Shown here: positions 1 through 9,238 of the stretch, one piece after another | Numbering within the stretch: position 1 is the stretch's first letter | How the letters are laid out: each line of letters starts with the position of its first letter | From: Deferribacteraceae bacterium UBA6799 | GTDB taxonomy: Bacteria > Chrysiogenota > Deferribacteres > Deferribacterales > Geovibrionaceae | Direction of reading: 5' to 3' | Length of the DNA: 64,000 nt | Assembly: GCA_002452335.1 (NCBI GenBank) | Contig: DKFJ01000005.1 | Location: 1-64,000, forward strand | Position numbers and translations under genes: made by a program | The notes under the pieces: model-generated | What the model saw: only the letters and a program-made list of their open reading frames with translations | Database searches by the model: none | Told to the model about the DNA's origin: nothing

Positions 1-38
1 ACTCACAGGCTCAGCTGGCTCTGTCACTTCTTCAGTAA
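1..38 (+). CDS. Probable flagellin C-terminus (partial, cut by window edge)
   Basis: The third frame from the left edge reads SQAQLALSLLQ followed by TAA at 36-38. That ending closely resembles the conserved C-terminal helix of bacterial flagellins, which typically ends in a form such as ...Q-x-x-LSLLR/LQ. A strong intrinsic terminator follows at once, as expected for a highly expressed single gene. Only 11 codons are visible, so the identification rests on a short motif; the rest of the gene lies outside the window. Confidence 0.5.
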   Translation, partial: SQAQLALSLLQ

Positions 39-60
39 GAAGAATAAAACATCCAATATC

Positions 61-90
61 AAAGGCGGACATTATGTCCGCCTTTTTTTT
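61..90 (+). terminator. Intrinsic terminator of the left-edge gene
   Basis: An 11-bp perfect stem (61-71 with 75-85, loop TTA) contains AAGGCGGACA and runs into eight T residues at 83-90. It sits 22 nt after the stop codon of the left-edge reading frame. Confidence 0.9.
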
Positions 91-461
91 GTGGAAACCC
101 TGTGGAAAAAAATATCAGGTTTTTGTATAAACTTACGCCCTGTTCACCACACTTAAACATTACGTCTTTTTTATCAGTAAGTTACCACAAAGCCTTGACA
201 TGCAAGGTTTAGAGCTGTCAAGCACTTTTTTCTCCACAAATTTGTGGAGAAAATGTGCAATATTTTTGATATGCCGTAAAAAAAACGCAGAGTTTAAGAA
301 ACTTAGCCGTTTTGTTCAATATTTAACCAGAATATTTCTGCGAAAAAAATCATACTTTTTTATGTGCTGAACCACGATTTTACGTATCAGTAAATATCCT
401 AATTATTTATTGCATATGCGGTGCGATTAAACTAAAATATATTTTTATCGGAAATATTTAA
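91..461. promoter_or_regulatory. AT-rich intergenic region with long palindrome
   Basis: No coding frame or RNA gene is supported in these 371 bases. They hold a perfect 26-bp palindrome centred at 240/241 (228-253) that extends imperfectly to 222-258. Just before it is a 7-bp inverted repeat (CTTGACA at 194-200, TGTCAAG at 216-222). The rest is AT-rich leader that must carry the promoter of the acyl-CoA synthetase gene at 462. The palindrome could be an operator or a cruciform; which protein might bind it is unknown. Confidence 0.6.
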
Positions 462-2351
462 ATGGATAGTATTAAAAACAGAACAGTCTTCAGCATGTTT
501 GTGAGAGCATGTCTGAAATACAGAAACAACACAGCCTTTATTTACAGGTCAGGCAGTTCAGAGTACAGGGTGACATACAAAAAACTGCTGGAGGATGTAT
601 ATCTCCTCTCCAGAGCCTTACGCTCATACGGTCTGTACAAAGGGGCAAAGGCGCTCTTCATATCTGACAACCGCTATGCGTGGATTGTCACCGATATGGC
701 TCTGGCATCCTTAGGAGCTGTCAGCATCCCCAGAGGAAGCGACACCCCGCCGCCGGAAATGCGCTATATCACAGGACATTCTGAGGCAGACTTCGCCATC
801 TTCGAAACAGAAGAGATCTTCGAAAACTCCAAATCACACATCGAAGAGGCTTTTTTCAAAAATATTTTCCTGATAGAGGGAGAGGATAAACACTCGCCGA
901 AAGGCAGGGTGCACACCTATAACGAGATACTTCAGGACAGAAGCATCACCGAAGGCGAGCTGACAGAGTTTATCAGCACAACTGTCGGCACATCGGATGA
1001 TACATACACCATAATCTATACATCAGGCACCACAGGATATCCGAAGGGAGTCATACTGTCCCACGCGAATGTTCTGCATAATCTTGATATCCTGCCGGAT
1101 ATCGTGAATCTCACGGACGAGGACAGCTTTGTGTCCATACTCCCCACCTGGCACATCTTCGAGAGAGCGGTGGAGCTCACCGCCGTGACGAACGGATGCT
1201 GCACAACCTATTCCGGAATCAAAACTTTCGCACAGGATCTGGAACAGTATAAACCCACCATAGTAACCACTGTCCCCAGAGTCTGGGAATCGCTGTATAC
1301 CAAGATAGAATCCGCTCTGGAAAAACAGTCCAAAGCTAAACTTCTGATGTTCAAATTTCTTGTCAGGGCTTCCGCCTCTTTCAACAGAAATTCAAGATAT
1401 CTGCTGGGAGTCTCTCCGGAATTCGAAGAGCCGGAGCTTTCCAAAAGAATCACAGACACGGTCAGAGCACTGATAAAAGTCATCCTCCTGATACCGCTCA
1501 AGATAATAGCGATGAACAAGTTCAGGGCGGTGCAGGCTAAGTTCGGCGGAAAAATGAGGCTGGCAGTATCAGGCGGAGGCAGTCTGCCCGCCTATCTGGA
1601 AGACTGGCTCGACGCCATCGGTCTCAGGATCGTCAACGCCTACGGCATGACAGAATGCGCCCCCGCCATAGCCGGCAGAGGACTGGACTGTCCTGTCTTC
1701 GGAACACTCGGAAAACCTGTCGCCGGAACAGAACTGAAGATAGTCGATGAAAACGGAAACAGAGTTCCCAACGGCACAGAAGGAGAGATACTGGTGAAAG
1801 GTCCGCAGGTTTTCTCCGGATATTACAACAATCCGGAGGAGAACGAGAGGTCATTCACCAAAGACGGCTACTTCCGCACGGGCGATCTGGGCAGGCTGAC
1901 TTTCTCCGGCGAGCTCCAGATAACAGGACGCATCAAAGACATCATCGTGCTGGCAAACGGAGAGAATATCGACCCGTCAAAGATAGAATCAGCCATCACC
2001 GTGCTTCCTTTCGTTAAGGATGCCGTGCTGGTGGGACAGGATCAGAAGAGTCTGGGAGCGCTGATAGTTCCCGACATGGAAAAGTTCAAAGACTACATCA
2101 CCACAAAGATATCCGGAATGAAACAGGACGACGACATCAACTCGCGCCCCGTCGTGGAACATGTCAAACGTGAGATAAATAAACTGCTGACCAATAAAAA
2201 AGGTTTCAAATCCCACGAAAAACTGCATAATATCTCTTTTCTGGATAAAGATTTCAAACAGGGTGAAGAGCTCACCAATACCCTGAAAAAAAGAAGACAC
2301 TACATAGAGAAACGATACAAAGAGATCATCTCGGGACTATTTAAACAATGA
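462..2351 (+). CDS. Long-chain acyl-CoA synthetase (AMP-forming)
   Basis: A 629-residue member of the adenylate-forming superfamily, of the long-chain FadD15/FAA type. It would activate fatty acids to acyl-CoA via acyl-AMP, at the inner face of the membrane. The phosphate-binding A3 loop is at residues 186-196 (YTSGTTGYPKG). The A5 motif YGMTE, the A7 motif TGDLG and the A8 hinge GRIKDIIVL follow in order. Length is normal for the long-chain branch. The start ATG has a weak upstream GGAAA. The stop overlaps the start of the next gene by 4 nt (ATGA), so the two are probably co-translated. Substrate chain length cannot be read from the sequence. Confidence 0.9.
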   Translation: MDSIKNRTVFSMFVRACLKYRNNTAFIYRSGSSEYRVTYKKLLEDVYLLSRALRSYGLYKGAKALFISDNRYAWIVTDMALASLGAVSIPRGSDTPPPEMRYITGHSEADFAIFETEEIFENSKSHIEEAFFKNIFLIEGEDKHSPKGRVHTYNEILQDRSITEGELTEFISTTVGTSDDTYTIIYTSGTTGYPKGVILSHANVLHNLDILPDIVNLTDEDSFVSILPTWHIFERAVELTAVTNGCCTTYSGIKTFAQDLEQYKPTIVTTVPRVWESLYTKIESALEKQSKAKLLMFKFLVRASASFNRNSRYLLGVSPEFEEPELSKRITDTVRALIKVILLIPLKIIAMNKFRAVQAKFGGKMRLAVSGGGSLPAYLEDWLDAIGLRIVNAYGMTECAPAIAGRGLDCPVFGTLGKPVAGTELKIVDENGNRVPNGTEGEILVKGPQVFSGYYNNPEENERSFTKDGYFRTGDLGRLTFSGELQITGRIKDIIVLANGENIDPSKIESAITVLPFVKDAVLVGQDQKSLGALIVPDMEKFKDYITTKISGMKQDDDINSRPVVEHVKREINKLLTNKKGFKSHEKLHNISFLDKDFKQGEELTNTLKKRRHYIEKRYKEIISGLFKQ

Positions 2352-4147
2352 GACAAAACACAACATTTCTGCCCACGACGCCGGAAGAACTGGGCGGAGA
2401 ACGCCCCGACGTGATACTCGTCTGCGGGGATACCTATCTGGATTCGCCATATAACGGGACTGCCCTGCTCGGGCGCCTGCTGGAATCAGCCGGATACAAA
2501 ACAGCCATCATAGCGCAGCCTGACATAAACAACGAAGAAATCGCCAGACTGGGCGAGCCGAAACTCTTCTGGGGTGTTTCAGGCGGATGCGTGGATTCCA
2601 TGGTGGCTAACTACACCGCTTCGAAAAAACCCAGAAAGAGCGATGACTTCACACCCGGAGGCGAAAATACCAGACGCCCTGACCGTGCCGTCATCACCTA
2701 TACAAACCTGATAAGAAGAAATTTCAAAAATACAGCGCCCATAGTGGCCGGAGGAATAGAGGCAAGCCTCCGCAGGGTCACTCACTACGACTTCTGGAGC
2801 GATACGCTCAGAAAGTCCGTGCTTTTCGATTCCAAGGCGGACTACCTGATATACGGCATGGGCGAAAAAACAATTCTGGAGCTGGCGAAGGCGCTGAAAG
2901 ACGGCAAAGACACCTCCACAATAAGAGGACTCTGCTACATATCAAAAGACATACCCGCCGGATTCCTCGAGCTGCCTTCCCACGAAGACTGCCTGAAGGA
3001 CAAAAAGAAATTCATCCAAATGTTCCATACATTCTATAAGAACAACGACCCGATCACGGCAAAGGGTCTGGCTCAGAAACAGGATACACGCTATCTCATA
3101 CAGAACCCTCCGTCTGACACACCGGACAGAGTGGAGCTGAACAGCTATTATGAGCTCCCCTACACCTACAAGGTGCATCCCTTCTATGCCAAAGACGGTC
3201 AGGTGAAAGCGATAGACACGGTCAGAAACTCTGTGACGACACACAGAGGATGCTACGGAGAGTGCAGTTTCTGCGCTATAGCCGTGCATCAGGGCACTAC
3301 CATATCCGAACGCACGGAACACTCCGTTGTAAAAGAGGTGGAGAGATACGCCTCCATGGAAAATTTTAACGGAATCATCAACGATGTTGGCGGACCCACC
3401 GCGAACATGTATGGAATGGAATGTAAAAAGAAGAAACAGCACGGCAGATGCCCCGAAAAACGCTGTCTGTTCCCCGCCAAATGCGATCAGATGCCGGCGG
3501 ATCACAGAAAGGTCAGCAGTCTGCTCGCCGCCGTCAGAAATATCAGAGGCGTCAGACGTGTCTTCATAGCGTCAGGCATCCGATACGACATGATAATGGA
3601 CGATACGAAATTCGGCGGACAGTATCTGGAAAATCTGGTGAAATACCACGTCAGCGGACAGCTCAAGATAGCTCCTGAACATACAGAGGACAGAGTGCTG
3701 AACCTGATGGGAAAACCTTCATCAGGAGTTCTGAAAAAATTTGTAGAAGCGTTTAATAAAGAAAACAAGAAACAAAATAAAAGACAGTATCTTACATATT
3801 ATCTCATAGCCGCCCATCCGGGATGTTCTCTGGGCGATATGGAGAAGCTGAAAAACTTCACTTCAAAAGAGCTTAAGATAAATCCGGAACAGGTACAGAT
3901 ATTTACTCCTCTGCCATCCACCTATTCCGCTCTGATGTACTACACAGAGACCGACCCCTTCACCGGGGAGCATATCTATGTGGAGAAAGAAACATCAAAG
4001 AAGATCAGGCAGAAAGCGATGGTTACGTCCAAAGAGTTTCACAAACCCGCCCCGAAAAAGAAGACCGGGTCGCAGAAGCCGAAACCTCAGTCATCTAAAA
4101 AATGCGCCACTGGCAAATGTGCTCTGGTACGAAAAAAGAAAAAATGA
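2348..4147 (+). CDS. YgiQ-family radical SAM protein
   Basis: A 599-residue UPF0313/YgiQ-type radical SAM enzyme. The radical SAM cluster motif is C302-x3-C306-x2-C309 in the segment RGCYGECSFC. The N-terminus carries a domain of the kind that precedes the radical SAM barrel in this family. The C-terminus is a Lys/Pro-rich tail ending in a Cys pair (CATGKC), typical of the DUF3362 end. The family is widespread but its reaction is not established. The gene overlaps the acyl-CoA synthetase by 4 nt. Its stop codon directly abuts the stop of the convergent gene: the TGA at 4145-4147 is followed by the other strand's TGA at 4148-4150. Confidence 0.92.
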   Translation: MRQNTTFLPTTPEELGGERPDVILVCGDTYLDSPYNGTALLGRLLESAGYKTAIIAQPDINNEEIARLGEPKLFWGVSGGCVDSMVANYTASKKPRKSDDFTPGGENTRRPDRAVITYTNLIRRNFKNTAPIVAGGIEASLRRVTHYDFWSDTLRKSVLFDSKADYLIYGMGEKTILELAKALKDGKDTSTIRGLCYISKDIPAGFLELPSHEDCLKDKKKFIQMFHTFYKNNDPITAKGLAQKQDTRYLIQNPPSDTPDRVELNSYYELPYTYKVHPFYAKDGQVKAIDTVRNSVTTHRGCYGECSFCAIAVHQGTTISERTEHSVVKEVERYASMENFNGIINDVGGPTANMYGMECKKKKQHGRCPEKRCLFPAKCDQMPADHRKVSSLLAAVRNIRGVRRVFIASGIRYDMIMDDTKFGGQYLENLVKYHVSGQLKIAPEHTEDRVLNLMGKPSSGVLKKFVEAFNKENKKQNKRQYLTYYLIAAHPGCSLGDMEKLKNFTSKELKINPEQVQIFTPLPSTYSALMYYTETDPFTGEHIYVEKETSKKIRQKAMVTSKEFHKPAPKKKTGSQKPKPQSSKKCATGKCALVRKKKK

Positions 4148-6868
4148 TCAGAGGGCCACTTTCAGCTTAACTGCTTTGCCTTCACGCATTACAGTCAGGT
4201 CATATGTATTGCCTTTTTCAGCGTAAAGCAGTTCCAGCTTGAGATCGGACAGGTCGTTCAGCCTGATTCCGTTGAACTCGGTCAGGATATCTCCCGTCTT
4301 CACACTGGCGTTTCCTGCCGGGCTTTCGTCAGAAAATCCTCTGACCTCCAGACTGCCTTCATCCAGCATAACACCTAACATCGGCGACGATGTATATTCC
4401 ATCTCAGCCGGATACAGCACATAATCGGCAACACCGCCTGTGGGCTGCTCGTCCTGAACTATGGCAGTATATGCCCTGCCGCTGCGCCTGAAAAGTCTCT
4501 CCGGAACAGCCTCTTTATAGGCTATGTGTCCGCCGCCGGCCATTATCACCATGGTCTTCTCCGGATGCTCTCTCATATATCTGTCGGCGCTTTCCGCCAT
4601 GGTCTCATCCCACAGGAGCTGAGATTCATAAAAATTCTCAAAATTATCCTTTTCATGGCGCTCGAAAACACTTTTCAGAAAATCCTTATATCTTCCCGCT
4701 GTATACCTGATCTCCGGAAGTTCTTTCATCTCTGTCTCACTCAGAGAGCGGATGCCTCCGGCGGAAATTTTTTTGGTCAGCTCAGTGGGTGCGTTCAGCG
4801 CCACCAGAGGAATCTTATGCTCTCTGGCATATGCGAAAACAGGACGGTACATGCGGAAATCGAACCGCCATCTGCTGTAATATTCGGTCTTTTTCAGCAT
4901 CTCCTTCTCACTGATCCGTCCGCTCACATATTCATCCAGGTATTTCTGAAACGGTCTCTGCACCATCTCCAGCCCCACAGCCACATTCTTTCCGGATGAA
5001 ACCAGAGTCTTGATCAGCTCCAGCTGGTTGAGGTGGTGGGCGAAGGATGTATGGCTCTCTCCGATGTAGTATACGCCGGAGTCCTTCGTGCTGTTGACTA
5101 TATCTTCCAGAGAAAGCGATCTGTCCACTTTCACCCCCTGTCTGTCGTCACTCATCTCATATACGGTACCGTGAGAGGCGTCTTCCGTGCGGGTCAGCAC
5201 CTTTCCTCCGCCGATTATCACGGCGGAAAACCCTTTGTAATGCTTCAGTCTGCTGAAATTCGCCGCGATGTTGTCCGCGTCCCTCTCTGTTATCAGATAG
5301 GCTGTACGCTCAGGATACAGAGGATTTGCCAGACCATAGATACCGAAATCGTACATGCTGTCTGTCGTCTTAATATCGTACAGCTTTTTGTAGGCGGCAT
5401 TGTCCCCGCCTAAGAATATCATTATTTTATCCGTGTGCTGATAGGGATTTATGCTGTCTTCATACACCACGGAATTATCTATCTGCTCTATTGTCTTAGA
5501 AAATTTCGGCATATCTTTTTTGTTAACGAAAACAGCCTTAGGATATTTTGAGAACAGAGCGTGCAGGGTTGGGTAAACCTCTTCGCTGTCAGGCATTCTG
5601 GCTGTCTTATACTGAGGATCGATAATCAGGTTTTTTGGTCTGTCCGCAGTGCGGATGTTAAATTTCTCCGATTTTTTTGAGACATATATGGTTTTTTGAA
5701 TATTATTTCCATCTGTTTTAACAACTACTTCCAGAGGATAGTTCAGCCATTCGTATTTATTTTTCACAGTGAAAGACACAGAGAAGCCGTCCGCCTCGCC
5801 GGTCACCTCTATCCCGCTGACATCGAACTCCGCCAGAGTCGTTTCCGCCAGCCAGCCATCAAAAAAAGCTCCGAGATTTCTGCCGGACACCTCTTCAAAA
5901 GCTATCTGAATATCATCCCATGACGCTGCGGAATATTTGTACCTGTCATAGAGCAGCTTCAGCCCATCGTTGAATTTATCTCCTGTAAGTTCTTCCAGCA
6001 TAGAGAAAAACATCATAGACTTATCATATCCTACCGCACGGGAAGTGTTATCCTTTCCATACTCAAAACCCAGCAGACAAGTCCCGTCCTCTTTCTGTCT
6101 GGCGCTGGACATCACATTCAGCAGAGCGCCTTTTCTGTATTCCGCGCCAATGCCCCCCTGCTCGCTGAAAAGCCTGTCGGACATATAGGTCGTCAGCCCC
6201 TCTGTCCAGTTGCCGTCACCCTTTTTCGTATACACAGATACTCCAATCCACTGATGAAACAGTTCGTGTCCCAGAGACGTATTCAGCATAAAAGGCATAG
6301 ACACTATCCTGTCTGATATAAATGTCATGGATATCAGAGCGTTCCCTACCGGATAAGGCACATCCGCTATGGAAAATCTGCCGTAGGGATATTTACCGAA
6401 TATTTTCAGATATGTATCCAGCAGTTCTTTTGTTTTTGATAAATAAGAGTCGGCGAATCTGTCGTTCTCCCCTGTGAAATATGTGCTGATCTCTATTCCT
6501 TTATATGTATCTGATTTCTCTTTCCATCTGTCGGAAACGGCTATCACGGGAAACCCGTCAGCGTGTTTCAGACTGAGTTTATATCCGTATTTAGTTCTGA
6601 CGGCTCTGTCGGATTCCGCAGCGACTGTATATTTTTTCGGTATTTTCAGTTCCATTTCATATGCTGTTATGTTCATGCCGTCACATGAGCTGTCTGTTAT
6701 GAACACATTGCCGTAGGCCTGCATGGAACAGGAGAACTCTTTTCCATCCACAGTGCCGGAGATGGTCTGTGACACCGGATTAAATAACGCGGTGATCTCG
6801 GAAGAATCCTTAGCGGCAAATGACAGAACGGGAACAACAGATAAAAGGAATATAAGATATTTTTTCAT
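4148..6868 (-). CDS. Exported M1-type metallopeptidase / ChaN / PDZ fusion protein
   Basis: A 906-residue exported protein joining three parts. A signal peptide (residues 1-19) is followed by a gluzincin peptidase domain with the zinc motif HELFH at 201-205 and a third ligand candidate E223 in NWTEG, as in family M1. A ChaN-like (DUF399, heme-binding lipoprotein type) domain runs from about 590 to 800, with GESHTS near its start and AGGGHIAY near its end. A PDZ domain occupies about 828-906 (GDILTEFNG). A likely role is periplasmic proteolysis or heme-related binding, but the substrate is unknown. A ribosome site AAGGTG precedes the ATG. It is the last gene of a minus-strand run with the nucleoside-gate protein and threonine ammonia-lyase, 37 nt downstream of the former. 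Confidence 0.82.
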   Translation of the reverse strand: MKKYLIFLLSVVPVLSFAAKDSSEITALFNPVSQTISGTVDGKEFSCSMQAYGNVFITDSSCDGMNITAYEMELKIPKKYTVAAESDRAVRTKYGYKLSLKHADGFPVIAVSDRWKEKSDTYKGIEISTYFTGENDRFADSYLSKTKELLDTYLKIFGKYPYGRFSIADVPYPVGNALISMTFISDRIVSMPFMLNTSLGHELFHQWIGVSVYTKKGDGNWTEGLTTYMSDRLFSEQGGIGAEYRKGALLNVMSSARQKEDGTCLLGFEYGKDNTSRAVGYDKSMMFFSMLEELTGDKFNDGLKLLYDRYKYSAASWDDIQIAFEEVSGRNLGAFFDGWLAETTLAEFDVSGIEVTGEADGFSVSFTVKNKYEWLNYPLEVVVKTDGNNIQKTIYVSKKSEKFNIRTADRPKNLIIDPQYKTARMPDSEEVYPTLHALFSKYPKAVFVNKKDMPKFSKTIEQIDNSVVYEDSINPYQHTDKIMIFLGGDNAAYKKLYDIKTTDSMYDFGIYGLANPLYPERTAYLITERDADNIAANFSRLKHYKGFSAVIIGGGKVLTRTEDASHGTVYEMSDDRQGVKVDRSLSLEDIVNSTKDSGVYYIGESHTSFAHHLNQLELIKTLVSSGKNVAVGLEMVQRPFQKYLDEYVSGRISEKEMLKKTEYYSRWRFDFRMYRPVFAYAREHKIPLVALNAPTELTKKISAGGIRSLSETEMKELPEIRYTAGRYKDFLKSVFERHEKDNFENFYESQLLWDETMAESADRYMREHPEKTMVIMAGGGHIAYKEAVPERLFRRSGRAYTAIVQDEQPTGGVADYVLYPAEMEYTSSPMLGVMLDEGSLEVRGFSDESPAGNASVKTGDILTEFNGIRLNDLSDLKLELLYAEKGNTYDLTVMREGKAVKLKVAL

Positions 6869-6905
6869 GGCACACCTTCAGGCTATATAAGATATATGAC
6901 TGTTA

Positions 6906-7874
6906 TCAGGCGTTTTGGTTCAGAAAGAGGTAGCGGTAAAATACCCTGTCGGACAGCATGGCAGACAGTCTGACCACTGCGGCGGTCAGAAGAACGGAGA
7001 ATATGGTGCGTATCCACAGAAGACCGGACAGATGCCCGCCGATGGAGACCATCAGCAGAGTATCCTCTATCATCGAATGGCATATACCCATGAATGCCAG
7101 CCCGAAGAAGATGTCTCTGTGAGTCAGTTTGCCTGATCTCGCTTCATTTATAATGAGCCCGCCTCCATATGTCAGCCCCAGAGTGAATCCCACCATGGTA
7201 ACATAGGCCGCCTCTTTCCCTATCCCCATCACTTTCAGCAGAGGACCGCAGGCGGAGTTTATCACATTTATAATGCCGAGCACCTTCAGCAGCTTCATCA
7301 GAAAGACCAGCAGAGTCACGATAACGGCTATGGACAGCAGATTCTGAGCCTGTCCAATTACCCAGCCGGTCAGTGTGTTTTCACGGACGGGCGGCGACCA
7401 GAGAACCTTTGCCGGTTCTGTCAGCGTTTTTGTGGATGTGTATATGATATTGAGGATGATGCCGTAGATCAGAGCGGAGACTACACGGAAAGCCGTCATA
7501 GCGATGAATCTGGTACCCGCCTTTCTGGCTATCTGCACCTCCACCGGAATAGCGTGCGCCATCAGCATCATAGACGCTATGACAGTCACCTGCGCCACCG
7601 TCATATCCAGCCCCTTTGCCAGCGCAACGAACACCACTATACCGCCGTAAATATTGGTCATCAGGGCAGAAGCCCAAACCAGACCCATCTCGCCGGGCAG
7701 ACCGACCAGATACATCACAGGAGAGAGAACCATGCCCAATATAGCTACAAATCCTGTCATCTCCAGTATCTTTATGACTATTATCATGGGGACGAGTATT
7801 TTAAACAGAGAGATAAGTATATGATAAGATTCCTGAAAAGCTGAAACAACCGTCTGTTTGACAGAGTATATCAT
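6906..7874 (-). CDS. Nucleoside-recognition (Gate) domain membrane protein
   Basis: A 322-residue polytopic membrane protein with about eight hydrophobic segments and two Gate-like halves, as in the nucleoside-recognition/SpmA-SpmB family. Known relatives include nucleoside transporters and spore-maturation proteins; the transported compound here is not evident. Its ATG overlaps the TGA of the threonine ammonia-lyase gene by 4 nt, so the two are translationally coupled. The pairing with an amino-acid-degrading enzyme gives no firm hint of substrate. Confidence 0.75.
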   Translation of the reverse strand: MIYSVKQTVVSAFQESYHILISLFKILVPMIIVIKILEMTGFVAILGMVLSPVMYLVGLPGEMGLVWASALMTNIYGGIVVFVALAKGLDMTVAQVTVIASMMLMAHAIPVEVQIARKAGTRFIAMTAFRVVSALIYGIILNIIYTSTKTLTEPAKVLWSPPVRENTLTGWVIGQAQNLLSIAVIVTLLVFLMKLLKVLGIINVINSACGPLLKVMGIGKEAAYVTMVGFTLGLTYGGGLIINEARSGKLTHRDIFFGLAFMGICHSMIEDTLLMVSIGGHLSGLLWIRTIFSVLLTAAVVRLSAMLSDRVFYRYLFLNQNA

Positions 7875-9067
7875 ACCAGTCTGGTTACTTCATAAAGAGA
7901 ACCGAGCCTCTCCATGATCCTGTTTATGTGGTCCTGTCCTCTGGTTTCCAGAGATACGTTAACACGGCTCTGGTTCAGAGGGACTTTCTGGTCGTTTCGG
8001 ATGTGGACTATCTCGTGGATGTTTGCCTGAAGGCTGCTGATCTCCTGTGACAGAGATGTCAGAGCGCCAGGAACATCACGCAGGATGATAGACACGGTCA
8101 TAAAACGTCCCGTAGCCGTCATACCTCTGCTGATTATCCTGCTGATGGTGGTCACGTCTATATTTCCGCCGGACACCACCAGAACGGTTGTCTTGTTGTC
8201 CACGTCTATCTTGCCCGCCAGAAGCGCAGCCAGAGGCGCGGCCCCGGCTCCTTCCACCACGAGCTTCGCTCTTTCGATATATTCCAGAACAGCGAGAGCT
8301 ATCTCGCTCTCTGATACTGTCACCAGCTCATCCACACAGTTCTGACAGCACCTGAACGTGTTCACGCCCACCTGTTTAACGGCGATGCCCTCGGCGAATG
8401 TAGCCGATGTGGACAGGCTGACCACCCTGCCTTCGGAAAGACTGCTGACCATTCCGGCGGCTTCCTCCGCCTGAACGCCTATTACTTTTATCTTAGGGTT
8501 GAAACCTTTTACATATTCAGCGATGCCGGATATCAGACCGCCGCCGCCCACAGGAACAACTATCTGATCTATATCCGGTTTTTCGGAAAGTATCTCATAG
8601 GCTATGGTACCCTGCCCGGCTATAACGTCCAGATCATCAAAGGGATGCACAAAATAGAGACTGCGCTCCGCCGATATCTTCAGCGCATGCTTATAAGCGT
8701 CTTCGAATGACTGGCCGTGAAGAATGACCTCCGCCCCATATGCCTGAGTGTTAGCCACCTTGACCATAGGAGTGAATTCCGGCATGACTATCACGGCGTG
8801 TATCCCCAGAGTCTTCGCGCTGAAGGCAACGCCCTGTGCATGGTTTCCGGCGGATGCGGCAATGATGCCGTCGTAGCATTTCTGAAGATTTTTCAGGATG
8901 CAGTTCAGCGCCCCCCTGATCTTGAACGATCCGGTACGCTGAAGGCTCTCCAGCTTAAAATAGATGTCCGCTCCGGTTTTTTCCGAAAAATTATTGGAAT
9001 AGTAGAGCGGAAGGTGTTTGATATATTTTTTTATTCTGTCGTGCGCCTGGCTTATCTCATTATACAT
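7871..9067 (-). CDS. ilvA: Threonine ammonia-lyase (threonine dehydratase)
   Basis: A PLP-dependent fold-type II enzyme converting threonine to 2-oxobutyrate and ammonia, the first step toward isoleucine or a catabolic route. The PLP lysine lies in SFKIRGA, the Ser/Gly loop in SAGNHAQG and the glycine-rich phosphate loop in VGGGGL. An ACT domain occupies the last ~85 residues (MTVSIILRDVPGAL), which suggests allosteric control. The frame is open to an ATG at 9115, but homologous N-termini begin around MYNEISQAH, so I start at the ATG at 9067 (398 residues). Neither start has a strong ribosome site. It is the first gene of the run that includes the Gate protein and the peptidase/ChaN fusion. 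Confidence 0.88.
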   Translation of the reverse strand: MYNEISQAHDRIKKYIKHLPLYYSNNFSEKTGADIYFKLESLQRTGSFKIRGALNCILKNLQKCYDGIIAASAGNHAQGVAFSAKTLGIHAVIVMPEFTPMVKVANTQAYGAEVILHGQSFEDAYKHALKISAERSLYFVHPFDDLDVIAGQGTIAYEILSEKPDIDQIVVPVGGGGLISGIAEYVKGFNPKIKVIGVQAEEAAGMVSSLSEGRVVSLSTSATFAEGIAVKQVGVNTFRCCQNCVDELVTVSESEIALAVLEYIERAKLVVEGAGAAPLAALLAGKIDVDNKTTVLVVSGGNIDVTTISRIISRGMTATGRFMTVSIILRDVPGALTSLSQEISSLQANIHEIVHIRNDQKVPLNQSRVNVSLETRGQDHINRIMERLGSLYEVTRLV

Positions 9068-9238
9068 ATCGATATTTAAATCATATCTGATACAAATGCA
9101 AACTATTTTAGGCATTTGCTTTTGCCTAAGCTAAATATTATTATTCTGATTTTTTTATTACCTATGGGTAAATTCAACTTGTTTCTATTCTATACAGGGT
9201 GTAAAAATACTTATCCTGATCTACCGGAAACAAGCCTA

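Noticed and set aside
2942..3505. 187-codon minus-strand frame opposite the YgiQ gene
   Set aside because: It is the antisense shadow of a well-supported gene and shows no family motif or ribosome site.
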